Assembly: GCA_024103275.1 (NCBI GenBank)
Contig: JAGFIV010000064.1
Location: 1-64,000, forward strand
Direction: 5' to 3'
DNA: 64,000 nt
Origin: Flavobacteriales bacterium
GTDB lineage: Bacteria; Bacteroidota; Bacteroidia; Flavobacteriales_F; PHOS-HE28
Below, piece by piece: positions 18,551-26,345 of this stretch. The position numbers were made by a program, and so were the translations under genes. The notes below the pieces were generated by a model that was not told the origin of the DNA, did not search any database, and worked only from the letters and a program-made list of their open reading frames with translations. Position 1 is the stretch's first letter. Each line of letters opens with the position of its first letter.

Positions 18551-19746
18551 CAGTGGAGTATGGTCAGGATGCCGTGCCGCCGCGTTGACCCGTGTTCAAC
18601 CACCACAAGGTAACGGCCTGCGAACAAATGCCCAACGCTGACAGGCATGCCCTTGTTCACCTGCTCCCGGCGGATGGTCCGGCCCATGGCATCCGATACT
18701 TCGACCCATGCCGTCGGCCAGGGATCCGGCCAGGCCACCGTCACGGTGCTGCTTGCGGGATTGGGGAAAAGGCCGATCCGTGATCCGTGCCCTTCCTCGA
18801 TCCCCACAGGAAAGTCCAGACGCCACCAATCCTTGTGGCGCGTCAGGCCCTGGTCCAGGCCAAGCCCGAAGAAGAAGGTGTTGCTCCAGAAGTTGGGCGC
18901 ATCGATCCCCGCGCCCACACCGCCGCGCCGTGGACCTCCCGGGAATGGCGGAAGCGCGGTCCAGGAACCGGTCGAGCCATTCCACGCATCATCGTGGAAA
19001 GTGGTGTCGCTGTCCGCGCCGCCCACCAGCACCATCACGTAGTTTGTACCGCCCTTCATTTCGTAGCGCGGCGCGGGCAAGGGCGTCCGGGGATAGTACT
19101 GGCCGGTCTCGAACCAGACGGGATAGCTCCAGGCATCGCTGAGTGCGGTGCCGGTGGAATCAGCCCCGCCAACGATCAGCATGCCGCCGCCATCCTGAAT
19201 GGCAGCGGCGCGATGCCGGGACGGGCCAGGCACGGGATTGATCTGCTCCCAAGTGTCGGTGGCCGGATGGTACTTCCAGGCTTCCTTGGTGGGTACGCCG
19301 CTGGCCAGCATCCCGGTGGCCACGATGCCGTAGTCCCAGCCTTCCACAGCGACTGCAGCATAGCGGGCTTCGGCGGGCATGGAACTCTTCTGCACCCATT
19401 GGTCGGTCAGGGGGTAATAGGCCCACAATTCCGCCAGGGCCCCGTTCGCATCGATGCCCCCGAAGACATAGCCCGTGTCGTTCACGGTGAACGCTGCACA
19501 GTACTGGCGGGGCGTGGCGGGCATGCTCGCGATGGCCTGCCAGCTGCCGGCCTGCGTGTCGAAACACCACCAATCGTTGGTGAGGCCCCAGCCCACCTCC
19601 ATGCCGGTGCCCACGTAGATCTTGTTGTCGATGCTGAACGCCGCGGCATCATCGCGGGCCGTGCCGGGGAAATCGGGAAGCTGCTGCCAGCTTTGGGCGT
19701 GAAGGGTGGTGCCAAATGCCACCAGGAAGGGAAGGAGAGGGCGCAT
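18550..19746 (-). CDS. Kelch-repeat secreted protein with T9SS sorting domain
   Basis: 398 residues with signal peptide MRPLLPFLVAFGTTLHAQ. Repeats of the kelch type (IYVGTGMEVG, GYVFGGIDANG, MLIVGGADSTG, MVLVGGADSDT, each followed by an aromatic/Trp strand such as LAELWAYYPLTDQW) predict a beta-propeller over residues about 25-310. A C-terminal region beginning IGLFPNPASSTVTVAWP and ending RHGILTILH is a T9SS type A sorting domain. Six nt downstream of the LRR-like protein gene. Probably a surface or secreted protein; ligand unknown. Confidence 0.9.
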   Translation of the reverse strand: MRPLLPFLVAFGTTLHAQSWQQLPDFPGTARDDAAAFSIDNKIYVGTGMEVGWGLTNDWWCFDTQAGSWQAIASMPATPRQYCAAFTVNDTGYVFGGIDANGALAELWAYYPLTDQWVQKSSMPAEARYAAVAVEGWDYGIVATGMLASGVPTKEAWKYHPATDTWEQINPVPGPSRHRAAAIQDGGGMLIVGGADSTGTALSDAWSYPVWFETGQYYPRTPLPAPRYEMKGGTNYVMVLVGGADSDTTFHDDAWNGSTGSWTALPPFPGGPRRGGVGAGIDAPNFWSNTFFFGLGLDQGLTRHKDWWRLDFPVGIEEGHGSRIGLFPNPASSTVTVAWPDPWPTAWVEVSDAMGRTIRREQVNKGMPVSVGHLFAGRYLVVVEHGSTRRHGILTILH

Positions 19747-19752
19747 CCGCGT

Positions 19753-22056
19753 TCACTTCAGTTTCATGAACCGGCAGGTCCTGAATCCTTCCTGGTCAAG
19801 CACGGTCAGGACATACGGACCGGCCTGGAGCGGACGCACGTCAACCGTGTGGTCGCCGTTCAAATGCCCATTGAGCACGCGGCGCCCGGACAGGTCTTGC
19901 ACGGTATACGAAGCATCTCCGCTCCACCCCGGAAGCGTCACCCGGATCCATTCCTGTGCAGGATTCGGGTGGACCCGGATGGCCGTTGTTGTCGTTTCCT
20001 CCACAGCGGACACATCATCCACGTGGAAGAGCGCGGGCGGAGTGGTAATGGGGGTATTGAAATCGAAAACGATGTTGGCCACGTTGACGATGTCCGTCCC
20101 GGGTGCCAGGTCGGTCTCGGGCAGGATGCGGAAGCGGAAGAAACCGTGGCTGTTGGCCTCGTCGCTGGTGCTGTCCGGCAGGTTGATGTCCTGGAAGATC
20201 ACGTAGAGCACGCCATGGTCCACATACCAATGATGGGCATGGCTGCTGGCGAGCTCCTGGATACTGGCTATTTGCAGGCCGTCGGGAAGCGAGTCCACGA
20301 TCACCACGCGATCGGCCAAGTACGTGCCGGTGTTCTGGAAGCGTATGGTGTAGGTGATGGGCTGTTCTCCCGACTGCGCTTCATCCGGGGTCAGGGAAGG
20401 CGGTTCCACCAGCTTGTCGTTCGGGTCGAAGCTGCCGACCACACTGTCGTTTACCAGGACCACGTTGTTGCCGGGCGTTTCGTCGCTCGAATCCGGCAAG
20501 GCGGAAAGTTGGAGGGACAACGGGGTGCCCAAGGGGGTGCTCGCATCCGTGAAGAGGTCCACGGTCAGTTGCACGGTTTGCCCCAATGCCAAGGTGTCCA
20601 GGTTCCAGGTGGCCGTATTCCCGACGTGTGAATCGGGAGGGATGGAACTCCCCACCCAGCTTTGGTCGGCGTCATAGTTCAGCACGAGTTGGGCCTCCAT
20701 CGGCTCGGTGCCGTAGTTGCGGCAGGCGAGGAAAAGGTGGTTGTTGAAGCCCGGACGGGCAGGCTGGGCGACAAGGTGGGCCTGTAGGTCATGGATCCCC
20801 GGGATCAACGTTGCAGCAAAATCGTTCAGGGTGTCCACATCGCCCATCTGCGGAAGATCTGCAGAATGTGAGGGGGGATTGATGGCTTGATAGTAGGGGT
20901 AGCTGCTGCTGCCGGGGGTGATCGTATAATTGCCGGGAAGCACGCCCACTTCCCATGTGCCGTCAGGCTCGCAACCCACCACATATCCGTTGGGCTGTAT
21001 CAATACGGTGGCCTGTGGGAGTGGAGGTTCCCCGGGGGAGTACTGTCCGTCCGCGTCGGCATCCATGAACACCCGTCCCGAGATGCCGGGATTGGAGCCG
21101 GGGCAATTGCTGTTGAGCACCGAGCAATAGATGACGTCACTGGGCTGGATCTGCTGGGTGTTCATTGTGAAGTTCACCAAAGAGGCAGGCCAATTGGGCA
21201 TGCACAACTCGCTTATCCATTGATCCATGGATAAGGACAAGTCGGTCAGGCCCTCCGGAAACCATGGGAAGCAAGGAATATGAGCCCACATGGTCCCGTC
21301 AATAAAAAGGGTGGTCATGCCCATGGGCCATGCCTGGAAGTGGGCTGCGGTCGAGTAGACCCCGCCAAGGATGGATAGATGGTGGATCTCGGCATGGGAA
21401 AGGTCCAGGCTCCCCAAGTAGTTGTCATAAAGTAGTCCCATGGTATCCACCACCGCGGTCGGGAAGGTCAACCCGTGCGGTCCGCCCCAGTTCAGGTCGA
21501 GACGCTGGATATGAGGCGAGCCTTCCCAGGTGAAGTCTCCTCCCGAAAAGGTCATGTGTACAAGGCTATCGGGCATGAAGCCGACCTGTATGAGCCCCGG
21601 ATCGTTCACATCCCTGGTCAGGGAAAGGAACTTCAGGCCTGGAGGCAGGTCGTTCAGGTACCACGGGGAACTCATCTCCTGACCGGAAGAGATGGACAGG
21701 GTGTGCAGTCCTGCGGGAAAGCCGTGATATTGAATGGCCGGGATCGACCACCCGTTCGCAAACTGGAGGGAGAGCAACTGCAGGGAGTCGAGGTGTTTGA
21801 AGCCCCGAAGCTCAAGCGTATCCCCCATTTCTGAGGGGTGGATGGTGAAGCCGACCACAGCGGAATCCAGCCCGGCTATGGCCTGGCTCGTCGTGTCCAT
21901 GATGCCAGCCTGATCCACGATCCCCGGTATCAAGATGTTCAAGGCCTGCCTTTCGCTGAGGCTAGGAATGAAGACTTGGCCGCGCGATGATCCCGGCATG
22001 GCTGCAAATGCGGCGGGCAGGAGACATTGAACCAGGCGGAGGGCTATGCGTTTCAT
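19753..22056 (-). CDS. Large T9SS-exported protein: LRR-like region, SdrD_B-like and DUF11/DUF7619-like domains
   Basis: 767 residues, first gene of a four-gene operon. Signal peptide at about 1-26. Residues about 60-310 contain irregular leucine-rich units (LDSLQLLSLQFANGW, LHTLSISSGQ, LKFLSLTRDV, VHMTFSGGDF), a short LRR-like solenoid. An SdrD B-like segment follows (ISGRVFMDADADGQYSPGEP, about 316 on). Then comes a conserved-repeat region typical of Bacteroidota surface proteins (SFDPNDKLVEPPSLTP, about 533, then QPITYTIRFQNTGTYLADRV). The last ~80 residues (RVHPNPAQEWIRVTLPG to FRTCRFMKLK) are a type A sorting domain. Probably an adhesin-like surface protein; target unknown. Confidence 0.88.
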   Translation of the reverse strand: MKRIALRLVQCLLPAAFAAMPGSSRGQVFIPSLSERQALNILIPGIVDQAGIMDTTSQAIAGLDSAVVGFTIHPSEMGDTLELRGFKHLDSLQLLSLQFANGWSIPAIQYHGFPAGLHTLSISSGQEMSSPWYLNDLPPGLKFLSLTRDVNDPGLIQVGFMPDSLVHMTFSGGDFTWEGSPHIQRLDLNWGGPHGLTFPTAVVDTMGLLYDNYLGSLDLSHAEIHHLSILGGVYSTAAHFQAWPMGMTTLFIDGTMWAHIPCFPWFPEGLTDLSLSMDQWISELCMPNWPASLVNFTMNTQQIQPSDVIYCSVLNSNCPGSNPGISGRVFMDADADGQYSPGEPPLPQATVLIQPNGYVVGCEPDGTWEVGVLPGNYTITPGSSSYPYYQAINPPSHSADLPQMGDVDTLNDFAATLIPGIHDLQAHLVAQPARPGFNNHLFLACRNYGTEPMEAQLVLNYDADQSWVGSSIPPDSHVGNTATWNLDTLALGQTVQLTVDLFTDASTPLGTPLSLQLSALPDSSDETPGNNVVLVNDSVVGSFDPNDKLVEPPSLTPDEAQSGEQPITYTIRFQNTGTYLADRVVIVDSLPDGLQIASIQELASSHAHHWYVDHGVLYVIFQDINLPDSTSDEANSHGFFRFRILPETDLAPGTDIVNVANIVFDFNTPITTPPALFHVDDVSAVEETTTTAIRVHPNPAQEWIRVTLPGWSGDASYTVQDLSGRRVLNGHLNGDHTVDVRPLQAGPYVLTVLDQEGFRTCRFMKLK

Positions 22057-22336
22057 GGCGGCTTGTTTTGGAAGGATGCAGGGTGTTTCACATGGCTATT
22101 GAATGGTGGACACGTGTATTGTGCGGAAAGCTGCCTGTGTGGGAAAAAAGAAGTGTTCCTACTCGAAGGTATCACGAAAATGAGGCGACCGGATAAGGGA
22201 TCGGCAAGGGAAGGTGTGGCCAAGGGGGCAGGTGGATGCCAAGCCGAGGGTCTACCTCGATGTTATAAGTTGAACGAATGAGTGGGGCCTGTCCCTGAAG
22301 CGGCCGGGAAGCCTGTGAGGAGCGGTCGATCCCCGC

Positions 22337-23476
22337 TTACCGGTACTTGAACCACGCCGCCATGAACGGGTTGTACGGAGCATGGACCGGCTTCCCCGTG
22401 GCTTCATCGTAAGCGGTGATGTACACGAGTTCGCGGTCCATCAGGGCCTTCAGGGCATGCACCACGGTGGCCGACGAAGGCAGGTCGTGCCTTTTGAGGA
22501 AGCTGCCGGCGGTGGGTTCGGTCACCTCGCCCTCGCGGGAGATGGCCGCGAAGAGGTCCCATTGGTTACGGGTGAGCGCGCTGCGCAATGTGGCCATGAT
22601 GGCGTCCTGTTCCCGTACGATGGCCAGGAGCACGTCCACCACCGTGGCGCGCTCCAGCGGGCGCGGGTCGCTGAAGAGGCGGTTGAACAGGGCTTGCACG
22701 TAGTAGGTGTGGCCGCGGCAAATGTCGTAGCAGAACAGGGCGTCCTCCAGCCTCAGCTTGCGCCGGTGTTTCTTCATCAGGCCCACGGCGAAAGCGGCGT
22801 AGGTCTTCCTGTCGATGCGCTCCAACTCCAATTGATCGGCACTGCCGTGGAAGGGATTCCTGGCGTTGTTGAACAGGTCCAGCAGCAGGTGGCGGCGGCT
22901 GCCGGAGAAGATGCAATGCACCTTGGAGCTGCCCTGGAGCTCGGTGCGCAGCACGGCATCCATGCGGACGTCCTTGAACTCGGCCACCTGCTGGAACTCG
23001 TCGATGGCCAGGAAGATCGTCCGGCCCCGGGTGTTCAGCACCTTGAAGATCTCGCGCGTGGTGGCGGCCTCGCGTTTGGGGTCGCCGCGTTCCAGGCCGA
23101 TGCTCGGCCGCCCGGTCAGGTCGTCCACGGTCACCACGGGCCGCAGCGCGGAGAACCAGTCCATCACGTTCTTGAGGAACTGCCGCGGCGTGGGGTTCAG
23201 CGCCTGGTGCACGGCGTTGAGCAGTATCGTGTTGAACTCGTGGGCATCCTGTGCGGCGTAGATGTCGGCGAACACGGTATGGGCGCCGCGCACCTTGGCC
23301 AATTGCCGGAACACATGGCGGATCAGGCCGGTCTTGCCGTAGCGGCGCGGGCTGTGGAGCACCAGGTTGCGGCCGTTGCGCAGGGCGGAGACGATCGCGG
23401 CGGCCTCCCGCTCCCGATCACAGAAGAGGTCAGGCCCGTGGTAGCCGATCACCGGGAAGGGGTTGTCCGGTTCCAT
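22337..23476 (-). CDS. STAND-type P-loop ATPase (archaeal-ATPase/MNS-like clade)
   Basis: 379 residues, soluble. Walker A SPRRYGKTG (42-50) has the RYGKT variant typical of the archaeal-ATPase/MNS clade. Walker B is TIFLAIDEFQQ (about 153-163). The sensor segment CIFSGSRRHLLLDLF fits the clade. The C-terminal ~120 residues form a winged-helix-like module (QWDLFAAISREGEVTEPTA through LVYITAYDEATGK). Such proteins are widespread in Bacteroidota, often solitary, with suspected roles in conflict or regulation but no settled function. The upstream region is exceptionally AT-rich with repeated TTAGTT/AACTAA half-sites. Confidence 0.85.
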   Translation of the reverse strand: MEPDNPFPVIGYHGPDLFCDREREAAAIVSALRNGRNLVLHSPRRYGKTGLIRHVFRQLAKVRGAHTVFADIYAAQDAHEFNTILLNAVHQALNPTPRQFLKNVMDWFSALRPVVTVDDLTGRPSIGLERGDPKREAATTREIFKVLNTRGRTIFLAIDEFQQVAEFKDVRMDAVLRTELQGSSKVHCIFSGSRRHLLLDLFNNARNPFHGSADQLELERIDRKTYAAFAVGLMKKHRRKLRLEDALFCYDICRGHTYYVQALFNRLFSDPRPLERATVVDVLLAIVREQDAIMATLRSALTRNQWDLFAAISREGEVTEPTAGSFLKRHDLPSSATVVHALKALMDRELVYITAYDEATGKPVHAPYNPFMAAWFKYR

Positions 23477-23495
23477 GCCACGAAGTTAACCAGCA

Positions 23496-23530
23496 TTAGT
23501 TAATTATATCAACTAAATAAATTTTAGTTG
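23496..23530 (-). promoter_or_regulatory. AT-rich operator/promoter of the STAND ATPase gene
   Basis: Three alternating half-sites on the plus strand: TTAGTT (23496-23501), CAACTAAA (23510-23517) and TTTAGTTG (23523-23530). The last two are perfect 8-bp inverted arms around 5 nt. The first two form a 21-bp near-palindrome. On the minus strand a TATAAT box (23503-23508) lies between half-sites, 27-32 nt upstream of the ATG at 23476. A repressor bound here would block the promoter. Autoregulation by the winged-helix ATPase is an inference. Confidence 0.6.
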
Positions 23531-23602
23531 AGTGGATTGAAGATGTATGAGAACCCGGCGGGATACCAAGGTCGGACGACCGGCCACTCACAACTGCTGT
23601 CC

Positions 23603-25411
23603 TCAATAGCAATACCTGCCCTCCGCGATCATCTTCTTCGCGATTGCCTTGTGCAGTTCCGCCGTGTTCAGGTTCGTGTTCTTGCTGAACCGCTTCGCGC
23701 CCATCAGCATCGCTTGGCGCTCATCGCCCTCGGCGAAGTTGCTCACGGCCTCCTTGGCGTACTTGTGGATGCGGTCCGCCGCCTCGTGGACATACAGTTG
23801 GCACATGGCGATCTGCTCCGCGACGTTGCCGGCACCTTTCAGGCCTGCCAGCTTCAATGTCCGCAGCAGCACGCTTTCCGCCAGGTAGGTATTGATCACC
23901 ATGTCGGCGATATGCATCAGCGTCTCCTGGTGCTTGGCCAGCTCCATGCCCAGCTTCTGCGCGGCACCGCCGGCCGTCATCAGCACGGCCTTCTTGAAGT
24001 TGGCCACCATGCGCTTCTCGTCGGCCAGCAGGCTGTCGTCCGGTTCCGGCATGTCGGGAATGCCGAGCAACTCGTCCGCCACGGCCTTGGCGGGACCCAG
24101 CAGGTCCAACTGGCCTTTCATGGCGCGCTTCAGCAGCATGTCCACGATCAGCATGCGGTTGATCTCGTTCGTGCCCTCGAAGATCCGGTTGATCCGGCTG
24201 TCGCGGTAGGCCCGCTCCACGGGGCTTTCCTGGCTGTAGCCCATGCCGCCGTAAATCTGCACGCCCTCATCCACCACGTAGTCCAGGCATTCGCTGCCCG
24301 CCACCTTCAGGATCGCTGCTTCCGCCGCGAATTGTTCCATGCCCTTCAACTGGGCCGTGGCATGGTCCGCACCATCGGCCGAGAGCTGGGCGATCGCCCG
24401 TTCAATATCATGGCTGCAGCGGTACACCGCGCTCTCCACCACGTAACAATACGTGGCCTGGTCGGCGAGCTTTTGGCGAATGGCACCGAAACTGCTGATG
24501 GGCCGCCCGAATTGGTTCCGCTCGTTGGCATAGCGGACGCTGTACCCCACGGTCTCCTTCGCGCCGCCCAATGCCGCTCCCGCCAGCTTGATCCGGCCGA
24601 TGTTCAGGATGTTCACCGCGATCTTGAACCCATTGCCCCGTTCGCTGAGCATGTTGCCCACGGGCACCGGGCAATCGTTGAAGAACACCTGCCGCGTGCT
24701 GCTCCCCTTGATGCCCATCTTGTGTTCCTCGGGGTTCAGCGTGATGCCGCCGAAATCCTTCTCCACCAGGAAGGCGCTCAGGTTCTTGTCCGCCTCGCCC
24801 GTCTTGGGGTCCACCACCTTGGCGAATACCGTGAACAGGTCCGCGAAGCCCGCGTTGGTGATCCACATCTTTTGGCCGTTCAGCATGTAGTGCTTGCCAT
24901 CGGGTGCCAACACCGCCTTGGTCTTGCCGCTGTTCGCGTCGCTGCCGCTGCCCGGCTCGGTCAGGCAATAGCTGGCCTTCCACTCGCCGGTCGCCAGCTT
25001 GGGCAGGTAATGCTTCTTCTGTTCATCGGTGCCATAGTACAGCGTGGGCAGCGTACCGATGCCCGTATGTGCCGCCATGGCCACGCTGAAGCTGTGCCCG
25101 GCCCCGGTCTTCTCCGTCACCAGCATGCCCGTCACGAAATCCTTGCCGAACCCGCCATATTCCTCGGGTATCGATATGCCGAGCAGCCCCAGCTCCCCGG
25201 CCTTTTCAACGATCGCCGGCATCAGGCCCTCCTGCATGGCATCGATCTCGTTCAGCTTCGGCCACACTTCCGCTGCAAGGAAGTCCGTCGCCGACTTCGC
25301 GATCATTTGTTGCTCCTCGTTCAACTCCTCTGGGATGAAGATATCCGCGGGTTCGCTTTCGCGGATCAGGAATTCGCCGCCCTGCAGGGCCTTCTTGGTT
25401 TCTGTGCTCAT
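23603..25411 (-). CDS. fadE: Acyl-CoA dehydrogenase (FadE-like, ~600-residue form)
   Basis: 602 residues, FAD-dependent, first oxidation of fatty-acid beta-oxidation. Features: substrate/FAD region CLTEPGSGSDANS (about 150), KMWITNAGFADLF, the FAD adenine segment EQFAAEAAILK, and the catalytic-Glu block RIFEGTNEINR (about 410-420). The extra C-terminal ~170 residues after the core are the same size class as B. subtilis FadE (YusJ). It lies downstream of fadN and fadA on the same strand but has its own promoter and a palindrome matching that of marR. Confidence 0.95.
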   Translation of the reverse strand: MSTETKKALQGGEFLIRESEPADIFIPEELNEEQQMIAKSATDFLAAEVWPKLNEIDAMQEGLMPAIVEKAGELGLLGISIPEEYGGFGKDFVTGMLVTEKTGAGHSFSVAMAAHTGIGTLPTLYYGTDEQKKHYLPKLATGEWKASYCLTEPGSGSDANSGKTKAVLAPDGKHYMLNGQKMWITNAGFADLFTVFAKVVDPKTGEADKNLSAFLVEKDFGGITLNPEEHKMGIKGSSTRQVFFNDCPVPVGNMLSERGNGFKIAVNILNIGRIKLAGAALGGAKETVGYSVRYANERNQFGRPISSFGAIRQKLADQATYCYVVESAVYRCSHDIERAIAQLSADGADHATAQLKGMEQFAAEAAILKVAGSECLDYVVDEGVQIYGGMGYSQESPVERAYRDSRINRIFEGTNEINRMLIVDMLLKRAMKGQLDLLGPAKAVADELLGIPDMPEPDDSLLADEKRMVANFKKAVLMTAGGAAQKLGMELAKHQETLMHIADMVINTYLAESVLLRTLKLAGLKGAGNVAEQIAMCQLYVHEAADRIHKYAKEAVSNFAEGDERQAMLMGAKRFSKNTNLNTAELHKAIAKKMIAEGRYCY

Positions 25412-25480
25412 GGTTTCCGGTACTGTGGTATCAACGATGGAGCGCCGTCGCTTGTTCAGTCAAAAGTACGCCAAAAAAGG

Positions 25481-25492
25481 TATGCGCGCATA
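25481..25492 (-). promoter_or_regulatory. Palindromic operator upstream of fadE, matching the marR operator
   Basis: TATGCGCGCATA is a perfect 12-bp palindrome. On the minus strand it runs directly into CC then TTTTTTGGCGT. The marR site shows the same layout (TATGCATGCATA, CC, then ATTTGGCGT). The shared consensus TATGCnnGCATACC...TTTGGCGT suggests one regulator, probably the MarR protein encoded upstream of fadN. Confidence 0.6.
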
Positions 25493-25520
25493 ACAAATAA
25501 GCAGAAATCCGATTGGATGT

Positions 25521-25692
25521 GGGCGTGTCCCTCGCCGCCCACGGGCCGCCCACGGGCCGGGCCATCCGCTGTGGCTGCCTCGTTGCGCCGGGTGCGGCAG
25601 CCGCTCCGGGGTCTGCTCCTTCGTCGCGGCCTCCTCGCTCGCGCCGCATCCACGGCGCACCATCGGCAGGCCGCCGCTGCTGTCCCTCACGC
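25521..25692. repeat. 172-bp structured repeat element, GGGCGTGTCCC...TGTCCCTCACGC
   Basis: Begins GGGCGTGTCCC, continues with two tandem GCCGCCCACGG units, GGGCCATCCGCT and a GGCTGCC...GGCAGCC stem, contains GCGCCG-CATCCA-CGGCGC, and ends CCGCTGCTGTCCCTCACGC. From memory, sequences with these ends (GGGCGTxxCCC ... xTCCCTxACGC, with GGGCxATCCGCT inside) are dispersed intergenic repeats in many Bacteroidota genomes. I know no settled name. No protein is encoded. It probably moves in trans. Only one copy is in this window. Confidence 0.55.
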
Positions 25693-25736
25693 GGCATTTT
25701 CGGATACGCTGCGGATATTTCCGGATATTCACGAAA

Positions 25737-26312
25737 ATGCGAACCGGCCCGACCTTGACCCGCTTCCTTCTCACCATCCTGCCCACGGCCACGCTGGCGG
25801 CGGTGGTGGTGGACATGCGCGAAAGGCTCCACGCCCGCATCGGCTCCTTCAGCGGCCGCAACCTGCAGCCGCACATCACGCTCTGCTTCCTCGACCTGCC
25901 CGAAACGCACGAGGCCGACATCATACGGGCCATTGAAAGTGGTGTGGCCGGTCAACGGCCGTTCACGCTGCACTATCGTGGCATCACGCACTTCCCCGAT
26001 CGGCGCACCATTTACATCGATCCGGTGGAGAAGGAAGCCATCGCGACGGTTCGCACACCCATCGTTGCTGCACTACGCCAGCAGCAGGCGCTAAGTCCTG
26101 CCCTTCGTGAGACGGGCCATCCACACCTCACCATCGCGGCCGGACTGATGCCCGCACAGTTCGAAAAGGCGTGGGGGATGTTGGGCCTCTGTGGCGTGGA
26201 AACGGCGGGCCAGGTAGGGGAGGTAGTGCTGCTCAAACGCCTGCTGAGGCAAGGGGAGCGGTATGCCCTAGTGCAAGCTTTCCCGCTTCACGGAACGGAG
26301 GCTGCGCATTGA
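25737..26312 (+). CDS. thpR: 2'-5' RNA ligase/2',3'-cyclic phosphodiesterase-like 2H protein
   Basis: 191 residues of the 2H phosphoesterase superfamily. The two catalytic H-x-T motifs are HITL (46-49) and HLTI (130-133), spaced as in ThpR/LigT. The N-terminus shows a family-like LHARIGSFSGRNLQPHITL. Such enzymes open 2',3'-cyclic phosphate RNA ends; the in vivo substrate is unknown. The gene is in opposite orientation to the fad genes around it, and its start codon lies in the right arm of an inverted repeat next to the repeat element. It therefore looks like an insertion in the fad locus. Confidence 0.85.
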   Translation: MRTGPTLTRFLLTILPTATLAAVVVDMRERLHARIGSFSGRNLQPHITLCFLDLPETHEADIIRAIESGVAGQRPFTLHYRGITHFPDRRTIYIDPVEKEAIATVRTPIVAALRQQQALSPALRETGHPHLTIAAGLMPAQFEKAWGMLGLCGVETAGQVGEVVLLKRLLRQGERYALVQAFPLHGTEAAH

Positions 26313-26345
26313 GACGCGCAGCGACGGTTAGGTGATCTTCCGATC

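Larger units (their letters stand above)
25412..25736. other. Gene-free region carrying the fadE promoter/operator and a repeat element
   Basis: Contains the minus-strand -7 box TACTTTTG of fadE (about 25464-25471), the palindrome at 25481-25492, the GGGCGT...CTCACGC element (25521-25692), and a 9-bp inverted repeat GCATTTTCG/CGAAAATGC (25694-25702, 25732-25740) that reaches the thpR start codon. Short frames inside the element look non-coding. Confidence 0.6.

Noticed and set aside
25456-25653. Arg-rich small protein frames in the repeat element
   Set aside because: Overlapping frames on the same strand have the composition of GC-rich stem-loops, with no plausible start context. The segment is better explained as a structured non-coding repeat.
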